A stretch of DNA of 64,000 bases from an uncultured Eubacteriales bacterium (GTDB lineage Bacteria > Bacillota > Clostridia > Oscillospirales > CAG-272). Location: positions 1 through 64,000 of the forward strand of contig CAKVOU010000002.1 of assembly GCA_934796165.1 (NCBI GenBank), read 5' to 3'. Positions 58,058-64,000 of the stretch are shown one piece after another. The notes beneath the pieces were generated by a model. It saw only the letters and a list, made by a program, of their open reading frames with translations, ran no database searches and had not been told where the DNA came from. Both the position numbers and the translations under genes were made by a program. How positions within the stretch are numbered: the first letter of the stretch is position 1; every line of letters begins with the position of its first letter.

Positions 58058-59455
58058 TCACTCCCTTCCCACTTCGTTTGCGTCTTTGTCCAGCCCAAGG
58101 CGGCGGATGCAGGCGATCACCTCGTCCGTCAGCTTCTCGCAGGTTCCGCTGTCCCCCGCCTCCGCCATCACGCGAACGACGGGCTCGGTGCCGCTCTCGC
58201 GGAGCAGGATACGACCGTCGTTGCCGAGCCGGTCGTTGATCTCCTTCACAAGCGCCCGGACCTCCGGATTGCCCGTCACCCGCTTTTTGTCTGGAACGCG
58301 GAGATTCTTCAGCACCTGCGGGCAGAAGACCACGGGGGACGCGAGATACGAGAGCGTAGTCTTGCTCTCCAGCATTTCCTCGGTCAGCTTGATGGCAGTG
58401 AGAACGCCGTCGCCCGTCGTCGCGTACTTTTTAAGAATAATATGCCCCGACTGCTCGCCGCCGACCTCATAACCGTTCTTTGCCATGCACTCCCAGACAA
58501 ACCGGTCGCCGACATCCGTCTTTTCGGTGCGGATCCCCGCCTCGTCCAGCGCACGATACAGTGCAAGATTGGACATGACGGTGGTCACGACGGTGTTGCC
58601 CGTCAGCATTCCGCGGGAAGCAAGGCACTTCCCGAAAATATAGAGAATGTGGTCGCCCGTCACCAATTCTCCCCGCTCATCGACCGCGATACAACGGTCC
58701 GCGTCGCCGTCAAAGGCAAAGCCCACGTCAAGTCCGCGCTCCCTGACAAATTTCTGAAGCGCTTCGGGGTGGGTGGATCCGACACCCCGGTTGATGTTCA
58801 CGCCGTCGGGCGAGTCGCCCATCAGATACACCCTTGCACCGAGTGCTTCAAACACCGACCGCGCGATCATCCACGCACTGCCGTTGGCGCAGTCCAGACC
58901 CACGCGGAGCGACTTGAAGGAATGTGCGGACAGGGAGATCAGGTAGCCGATATAGCGGTTACGCCCGGCAACGTGATCCACCACGCGTCCGATCGCCTCG
59001 CCGGTCGGGAGCGGGAGATCCTCGCACCCCGCCATACCGATCGCAGCCATGTCGCCATCCAGATAGGCTTCGAGCAGACGGATGGTCTCATCGTCCATTT
59101 TTTCGCCGTTTCCGTTGACCAGCTTGATACCGTTGTCGGAAAAAACATTGTGCGACGCGGAAATCATGACCCCGCACTGGAAATCTTCCGTCCGCGTTAC
59201 GAAGGAAACCCCCGGCGTGGTGATAACGTGCAGGATATGCGCGTCCGCACCCGAGGCGCACAGCCCCGACGCAATGGCGTATTCCAGCATATACCCGGAG
59301 CGCCGCGTGTCCTTGCCGATCACGATTCGCGCGCGACCGCCGGTCTTCTCCCCGTAATACCAGCCGAGAAATCTTCCGATCTGAAATGCGTGACGAGCCG
59401 TCAGTTCCCTGTTTGCTTCTCCACGGAAGCCGTCCGTTCCGAAATAATGTGCCAT
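58058..59455 (-). CDS. glmM: Phosphoglucosamine mutase
   Basis: The 465-residue protein starts 'MAHYFGTDGFRGEANRELTARHAF' and has the phosphoserine loop 'GVMISASHNVFSDNGIKL' near residue 98, the metal loop 'FAFDGDADRCIAVDERG' near 235, the sugar-binding 'GGEQSGHIIL' near 325 and the phosphate-binding 'RESGTEPVVRVMAEA' near 427. It interconverts glucosamine-6-phosphate and glucosamine-1-phosphate for peptidoglycan. The ATG follows AGGGGG at about 6 bp. Confidence 0.93.
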   Translation of the reverse strand: MAHYFGTDGFRGEANRELTARHAFQIGRFLGWYYGEKTGGRARIVIGKDTRRSGYMLEYAIASGLCASGADAHILHVITTPGVSFVTRTEDFQCGVMISASHNVFSDNGIKLVNGNGEKMDDETIRLLEAYLDGDMAAIGMAGCEDLPLPTGEAIGRVVDHVAGRNRYIGYLISLSAHSFKSLRVGLDCANGSAWMIARSVFEALGARVYLMGDSPDGVNINRGVGSTHPEALQKFVRERGLDVGFAFDGDADRCIAVDERGELVTGDHILYIFGKCLASRGMLTGNTVVTTVMSNLALYRALDEAGIRTEKTDVGDRFVWECMAKNGYEVGGEQSGHIILKKYATTGDGVLTAIKLTEEMLESKTTLSYLASPVVFCPQVLKNLRVPDKKRVTGNPEVRALVKEINDRLGNDGRILLRESGTEPVVRVMAEAGDSGTCEKLTDEVIACIRRLGLDKDANEVGRE

Positions 59456-59798
59456 GCTGTACCCCCTATTGATTACTTTATTCTTTGACAGGATACGGAA
59501 AAACATTCCGGCGTGTCCATCCTTTTGTACCGTTCCGCCGGTTTTCCGATTACGCTCAATCCGTAATCATTCACCTTCTATCTTTCATTGTATCGGAAAC
59601 GCCGTCCTGCCGCAAGCGGCAACATGCCGAATTTGTAACCAAAATATTTCGGATTTATGTACAAATAGACGGCACCTGCCGAAGCGCCAAAAAAGGAGCG
59701 CCGACGGCGCTCCGGGAAATTGATTATGGACTGCGGAAAACGCCGTGTGTCCCGGCGCGGGAAATCCGTGCTGCGGAAAACGTTCGGGCGGTCAGACA

Positions 59799-60848
59799 TC
59801 AGGAATTCTCCGCCGCAAATGCAAGTCCGGAGAGCACCGCCTCTGCCGCATCCGAAAGCTCCGCAAGCGTCCGGGCTTTGCGGAAACGCTTCTCCGCATG
59901 CCCGTCGTCAAAGAAAAGCGGGAGCAGATACCGCCATATGTCCTTCATGCGGAACAGTACCGCACGGTCATTTCCGAAGCGGGTGCGATAGGTTTCGGTC
60001 AGTTCCCCGAGGAACGCACGCAATTCTCTCCGGTATTCCTCCGCCCCCGGGGCACTTCCGGCTGCCCGCAAGGCAAGTGCGGGATCGCCGACAAGCCCAC
60101 GCCCGATCATCACGCGGGCGGTCCGGGGATATTCTTCCGCAAGCGCCCACACCTCCCCCGCCGTCGTCAGATTTCCGTTGAAGGTCACGGGGAACGGACA
60201 CGCGGCAAGCGCCGCAGCAAAGGTTTCCGGGTGCACCCCGCCGCGATACATTTCCGCTCCGGTACGCGGATGCAGAATCAGCTCCGCAAGCGGATATTTC
60301 CGGAAAACCGCAAGGATGGCGGGAAACTCGTCGGGGGAGGTCATCCCGATCCGTGTTTTGACGGATACCCGGACGGTCGCTTTTTCAAAAACCGCGTCAA
60401 GGAAACGGTCGAGCGCCTCCGTATCCCGGAGCATACCCGCGCCCTTCCCCTTCGCCGTCACCGTTCCCGACGGGCAACCCGTATTGAGGTTGACGACGCG
60501 GTACCCGATCTCTTGCGCGTATTCTGCCGCAAACAGGAAATCCTCCGCGTTTTTCGTAAGAAACTGCGGCACGACGGAAGAAAGGTGTTCTTCCCGTTCC
60601 GCCGGGGACATTGACTCCGGAAATCCGCCCTCCGGGGACAGCTCGCGGATGTCCTTGGGGGTCATGAGATGGTCCCCGGTCGGCGAGATGAACGGGATAT
60701 AATAGCGGTCCACGCCGCCGAAATACTTACGGTGAAGCCGGCGGTACACCGCATCGGTGATCCCCTCCAGGGGAGCGAAATCAATCTTCAGCGAATGCCC
60801 CCTGCGGGCAGATTCCCGTTCCTGTTCTGTTTCTGTCCGTTTTTCCAT
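59799..60848 (-). CDS. dus: tRNA-dihydrouridine synthase
   Basis: The 349-residue flavoenzyme starts 'MEKRTETEQERESARRGHSLKIDFAPLEGITDAVYRRLHRKYFGGVDRYYIPFIS'. 'LNTGCPSGTVTAKGKGAGML' holds the catalytic Cys, 'VSVKTRIGM' and 'LHPRTGAEMYRG' bind FMN or substrate, and 'FNGNLTTAGEVWALAEEYPRTARVMIGRGLVGDP' closes the TIM barrel. It reduces uridines in tRNA D-loops. The start at 60848 is supported by AAAGGA...GGGAAG; an upstream extension to 60977 is Pro/Gly-rich and unlike the family. The 429 bp between it and YitT contain only YitT's promoter and G+C-rich sequence with no gene I can support. Confidence 0.88.
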   Translation of the reverse strand: MEKRTETEQERESARRGHSLKIDFAPLEGITDAVYRRLHRKYFGGVDRYYIPFISPTGDHLMTPKDIRELSPEGGFPESMSPAEREEHLSSVVPQFLTKNAEDFLFAAEYAQEIGYRVVNLNTGCPSGTVTAKGKGAGMLRDTEALDRFLDAVFEKATVRVSVKTRIGMTSPDEFPAILAVFRKYPLAELILHPRTGAEMYRGGVHPETFAAALAACPFPVTFNGNLTTAGEVWALAEEYPRTARVMIGRGLVGDPALALRAAGSAPGAEEYRRELRAFLGELTETYRTRFGNDRAVLFRMKDIWRYLLPLFFDDGHAEKRFRKARTLAELSDAAEAVLSGLAFAAENS

Positions 60849-61164
60849 CGCTTCCCGTGTCCTTTCTTCGTCTTCCGGCGCGTCTTTGACCAAGTGGGGC
60901 AGACTTCCAGCCCCCGGTCCCGGTGTGCCGGGCAATTCCGGCTTCCGCCCATCGGCTCCCCCGGCTTGCCCCGGCAATCGGGCAAGTCTGCTGACAGGTC
61001 GGTTGCAGTTTTCAATTTCCCGCTTCCGGTTTTGTCCGTGCCGATCCGTTTTCTTTCACACCGATCTGCCAGACAATTCCGCATCACCGGGTTCACGTCA
61101 GCCGGTTCAGTATACCATAATTTCCGCCGTTTTTCAATCACTCCCCCGATTTTGCCTTTTGGAC

Positions 61165-61193
61165 TTGTATTTTCGGGAAAGCTGTGATACAAT
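61165..61193 (+). promoter_or_regulatory. Promoter of the yitT-like gene
   Basis: TTGTAT (61165-61170) and TACAAT (61188-61193) are 17 bp apart, about 85 bp before the start codon. Confidence 0.7.
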
Positions 61194-61277
61194 AGACAGC
61201 GTGGTTGCCACAGCGGATCGTAACAGACTTTTTACAGACAGACAAAACAATCCGTAATTCCAGGCAACGGGTGACAT

Positions 61278-62150
61278 ATGGATCGCACAAAAAAACAGGA
61301 ATTCCTGAAAGATTTTCTGATGATGAACGCGGGGACACTTCTCCTTACGGTCGGTGTCTACTTTTTCAAAGTACCGAACGGCTTTGCGCCCGGTGGCGTC
61401 AGCGGCCTTTCCATCACGCTCTCGAGAGCGCTTCGTGATGTTGCGCCGTGGTTCACGCAGGCACGGATCATGTCCTTTATCAATGTGCTTCTTCTGGTAA
61501 TCGGTCTGATCGTGCTCGGTAAAAACTGCGGCGGCAGAACCATCTTCTGCTCGCTGCTCTTCTCCTTTGAAAACCAGCTGTTTGAGTGGTTTGTTCCTCT
61601 GGACGGTCCCCTCACCAATCAGCCCTTCATGGAGCTGACCTACGCAATTCTTCTGACCGGAATCGGCTCCGCGATCCTGTTCAACTGCTCCGCGTCGTCG
61701 GGCGGCACGGACATTGTCGCGCTGATCCTCAAGAAGTACACCAAAATGAACGTCGGCCGCGCCCTGCTGGTCTCCGATTTTCTCATTGCTGCAACCACCT
61801 TCTTTGTCATCGGGGTGGAAGCGGGGCTTTATTCGGTCCTGGGACTTTTCGCAAAGGCGTTCCTCATCGACAGTCTGATCGAATCGATCAATCTCTGCAA
61901 GTCCTTCACAATCATCACCACCAAGCCGGTTGAGATTGAAGACTACATCATGAATACCCTGCACCGCGGCGTGACGGCGTATGATGCAACGGGCACCTAC
62001 ACGCACGAGTCGCGCAAGGTGCTGATGACGGTCTGCCGCCGCTCGGATGCGGTCAAGCTCAAGGCGGTCGTCAAGGATCTGGACCCCCAGTCGTTTGTCA
62101 TCGTGACCAACACAAGCGAAATTATCGGAAAAGGATTCCGGGGCGTCTGA
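61278..62150 (+). CDS. YitT-family membrane protein
   Basis: The 290-residue protein has five hydrophobic segments in the first 190 residues ('NAGTLLLTVGVYFFKVPNGFAPGGVSGLSI', 'IMSFINVLLLVIGLIVLGK', 'YAILLTGIGSAILFNCSASSGGTDIVALI', 'LVSDFLIAATTFFVIGVEAGLYSVLG'), then the cytoplasmic DUF2179 domain with 'TTKPVEIEDYIMNTLHRGVTAYDATGTYT'. This is the standard YitT architecture; the function is unknown. The SD before the ATG is weak. It is monocistronic, between its own promoter and a convergent terminator. Confidence 0.9.
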   Translation: MDRTKKQEFLKDFLMMNAGTLLLTVGVYFFKVPNGFAPGGVSGLSITLSRALRDVAPWFTQARIMSFINVLLLVIGLIVLGKNCGGRTIFCSLLFSFENQLFEWFVPLDGPLTNQPFMELTYAILLTGIGSAILFNCSASSGGTDIVALILKKYTKMNVGRALLVSDFLIAATTFFVIGVEAGLYSVLGLFAKAFLIDSLIESINLCKSFTIITTKPVEIEDYIMNTLHRGVTAYDATGTYTHESRKVLMTVCRRSDAVKLKAVVKDLDPQSFVIVTNTSEIIGKGFRGV

Positions 62151-62295
62151 CAAAAAGCAGATTCCCGGGCTGTTCCATGTCGGAAAATGCGCGGGAAGCG
62201 AGCCATTCCCTGTTGAAAAATATTGTGGGATTCCGTGTTCCCCATCCGCAACCCGCATGAAACAAATACTTCACCGGCAAATCCGGTTTCAAAAA

Positions 62296-62319
62296 ATCCC
62301 GCGGCGAAAGCCGCGGGAT
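62296..62319. terminator. Bidirectional terminator
   Basis: ATCCCGCGGC (62296-62305) and GCCGCGGGAT (62310-62319) form a perfect 10-bp stem with a GAAA tetraloop, flanked by A run and T run on both sides. Confidence 0.88.
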
Positions 62320-62400
62320 TTTTTTGATTCGGGACGTGGTCACAAGGTGCCGGCTCTTCCATATCAGGGAACGAAGCCGTCCGGCGCCCACCGTTTCCGG

Positions 62401-62991
62401 TCAGTTGAAGAATTTTCTGATTGCGTCCGCTACCGCGTCGGCAAAAATCTCCCACCCGCCGTCCTCGTAGTGAATTCCGTCGTCGGAGCGATCCGCCATG
62501 GGAATCTTCGTGCTCACCGCCCACAGATCGTCCACGGGCAGGTGATACTTGTCGGCAAGCGACAGAACCACCTCGTTGCGCTCCATGGCAGCGGGAGTCT
62601 GACGTTCGTCGAGCTTTGCGTTGCCCGGCTCATACACAATGGTGGACGTCGCCACTTCGACAGGCGCGGATTTCATCAGCTCCGTGAGCATCCTTTCGTA
62701 GTTCTCACGGTACGCGTCCTTGTCCATATGAAACCCGTGCAGTCCGAAATTGTAGTGGATGAGGTCATACTCCGATGCCTTGGCAATCCCCCCGACCATG
62801 GCGCGGTAAAAATCCGAGTCAAGCGAGTGGGAGGTTGCGAGAAAATCCACATAATACTCGTCCTTCAGGCGGTCGCGGACAAACTGCTCGTAACCGTTGC
62901 AGATGGAATCCCCCAAGAGGAGCACACGGGGGCGGTCATGCCTGTCGGTGTGATCCAGCCAGGAATGGATCCATTCAAAAGTCTCCATCAT
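62401..62991 (-). CDS. SGNH/GDSL-type hydrolase
   Basis: The 196-residue protein has 'RVLLLGDSICNGYEQFV' with the nucleophile Ser near residue 29, 'YDLIHYNFGLHGFHMDKDAY' with the Gly/Asn blocks, and 'DRSDDGIHYEDGGWEIFAD' with the Asp-x-x-His pair at the C-terminus. It lacks a signal peptide, so it is intracellular. SGNH hydrolases remove acyl groups from carbohydrates or lipids. It starts 3 bp after the aldo/keto reductase stop, and the two are cotranscribed. Confidence 0.87.
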   Translation of the reverse strand: MMETFEWIHSWLDHTDRHDRPRVLLLGDSICNGYEQFVRDRLKDEYYVDFLATSHSLDSDFYRAMVGGIAKASEYDLIHYNFGLHGFHMDKDAYRENYERMLTELMKSAPVEVATSTIVYEPGNAKLDERQTPAAMERNEVVLSLADKYHLPVDDLWAVSTKIPMADRSDDGIHYEDGGWEIFADAVADAIRKFFN

Positions 62992-62994
62992 CGG

Positions 62995-63885
62995 TCAGTC
63001 CACGTCGTTGTTGCCGGGTCCGTACAGGGTATCCGCCGGTGCCTCGGTCGGATGGAAGGTGCTGTAACCGGTGAGCGGCATGGTCTTGATCGCGGTCATA
63101 TCGTCGTCGGAGATGTTGAAATCAAACACCTTTACGTTGTCGGCAATCCGGTCTGCGTGGGTGGACTTGGGCATGGGAAGCACGCCGGACTGAATCGCAA
63201 AACGGATGCAGATCTGCGCGACGCTCTTGTTGTACTTCTTGGCGATCTTAGCAAGCGTGGGATCGCTCAGAACTGCTCCGCAGCCGAGCGGAGACCATGC
63301 TTCCACCAGAATACCATGCGCCTGGCACCATCTGACCAGCTCGGGCTGATAGTAACCGGGGTGAAATTCGATCTGGTTGACCATCGGCTTGATCTCTGCG
63401 GTCTCTTCCAGCGCCATGATATGCTCGGGCAGATAGTTGGACACGCCGATCGCACGGATCTTGCCGTCCTTGTACATTTTTTCAAAGCCGCGCCAGGTGC
63501 TTGCATTGACTTCCTTCCAGTTGGGGTAGGTCTTCTCGACGCAGGGCCAGTGGACGAGGTAGAGGTCGATATAATCGGTGCCGAGCGCCTTGAGGGACGC
63601 TTCCACAGCGGCGATCGTCCTGGTGTAGCCGCGCTCGGTGATCCAATGCTTGGTGGTGAGGAAAATATCCTCTCTCTTCACGCCGGATTCCCGGATGCCC
63701 GCGCCGACGTCCGCTTCGTTGCCGTAGCAGGCTGCGGTATCAATGTGGCGGTATCCTGCCGCGATGGCAGCCTTGACGCTTTCGCGCGCCACGTCGCCCG
63801 ACGGGGTCTGCCAAGTGCCGAATCCGATGCACGGAATCTTGACACCGTTGGAAAGGGTATAGGTATCAGTCAGTGATTTTACCAT
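62995..63885 (-). CDS. Aldo/keto reductase
   Basis: The 296-residue TIM-barrel enzyme starts 'MVKSLTDTYTLSNGVKIPCIGFGTWQTPSGD'. The catalytic tetrad is visible: Asp and Tyr in 'HIDTAACYGNEADVG', Lys in 'LTTKHWI' and His in 'YLVHWPC', and the NADPH pocket ends in 'LPMPKSTHADRIADN'. It resembles 2,5-diketo-gluconate reductase-type members. The SD AAGGAGATA precedes the ATG. From 63886 to the window end I see a promoter-like stretch (A+T-rich) and G+C-rich sequence but no gene. Confidence 0.92.
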   Translation of the reverse strand: MVKSLTDTYTLSNGVKIPCIGFGTWQTPSGDVARESVKAAIAAGYRHIDTAACYGNEADVGAGIRESGVKREDIFLTTKHWITERGYTRTIAAVEASLKALGTDYIDLYLVHWPCVEKTYPNWKEVNASTWRGFEKMYKDGKIRAIGVSNYLPEHIMALEETAEIKPMVNQIEFHPGYYQPELVRWCQAHGILVEAWSPLGCGAVLSDPTLAKIAKKYNKSVAQICIRFAIQSGVLPMPKSTHADRIADNVKVFDFNISDDDMTAIKTMPLTGYSTFHPTEAPADTLYGPGNNDVD

Positions 63886-64000
63886 GATAATATATCTCCT
63901 TTGTATAAAAATGTTCTGATAAAATTGAGTAACGGCGTGCCGTCAAAGAGCAGCTGCGCCCCGAATCGGCACAAGCACGCCTGCCGGGGCAAAACGCCGC

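Noticed and set aside
60849..60977. N-terminal extension of the tRNA-dihydrouridine synthase
   Set aside because: Its Gly/Pro-rich sequence is not a family feature, and a start with a plausible SD exists at 60848.
1..64000. CRISPR array
   Set aside because: No series of short identical repeats with regular spacers was seen; the repeats present are two-copy blocks of 20-227 bp.

Overview
The window looks like a chromosome segment of an uncultured or poorly characterised member of the Clostridia (Bacillota). It has strong AGGAGG-type ribosome binding sites, TTGACA-N17-TATAAT promoters, tRNAs with encoded CCA, a YesM/YesN-type two-component system, an Mgl sugar transporter, butanol-dehydrogenase-like ADH, YitT and O-acetylhomoserine sulfhydrylase. 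TGA acts as an ordinary stop. Most of the sequence is a G+C-rich housekeeping backbone. Two stretches stand out from it: about 1.7-23.1 kb, and a smaller one at 33.3-35.5 kb.

Region 1 (1-1.7 kb) holds a duplicated structured repeat and an SPFH/band-7 membrane protein. Region 2 (1.69-23.14 kb) is an accessory island. It is bounded by imperfect inverted repeats of about 42 bp and ends with a decayed large serine recombinase. Its left part is a defence-like module: a broken DUF2779 nuclease-like gene, a WYL regulator and two overlapping, A+T-rich DUF262 genes, the first of GmrSD/BrxU/SspE layout. Its right part is an unusual NTPase/peptidase locus. The plus strand carries a CbbX/SpoVK-type AAA+ protein, a soluble FtsH-like AAA+-M41 protease, a P-loop-less SMC/RecF-like protein, a ClpP-like serine protease and a 129-residue protein. 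The minus strand converges on it with a 184-residue protein, a papain-like protein, a dual-specificity phosphatase, a DEAH/SNF2-like helicase, a MoxR ATPase and a DUF2201 metallopeptidase-VWA protein. Four promoters of this locus share one dyad placed exactly 9 bp upstream of TATAAT, so it is probably a single regulon. It is my best candidate for an undescribed system; a conflict or proteolysis role is inference from domain content.

Region 3 (23.2-32.9 kb) is backbone: a cell-wall-binding-repeat protein, an O-antigen-polymerase-like protein, a PHP phosphatase, citrate synthase, a CDF cation transporter, comM, a leucine-rich-repeat lipoprotein and an unknown protein. Region 4 (33.1-35.5 kb) has tRNA-Leu(UAA) and an initiator-type tRNA-Met whose T stem contains an extra base. 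It is followed by a copied tRNA 3' end, two 227-bp direct repeats, 20-bp inverted repeats and an XRE regulator among remnants. Region 5 (35.5-39.9 kb) has a LysR gene interrupted by an amber codon, divergent from a CMD-cupin / alcohol dehydrogenase / flavodoxin-reductase operon.

Region 6 (40.1-48.9 kb) is a galactose-type mglBAC transporter, a small B-repeat membrane protein, a response regulator, a histidine kinase and a second sugar-binding lipoprotein: one uptake and sensing unit. Region 7 (49.1-54.6 kb) is a TetR-controlled double ABC exporter operon with a clear 26-bp operator. Region 8 (54.7-64 kb) has the metY-cysK sulfur operon behind a tiny ORF rich in late cysteine codons, then glmM with a hexapeptide-repeat protein, a tRNA-dihydrouridine synthase, YitT, an SGNH hydrolase and an aldo/keto reductase.
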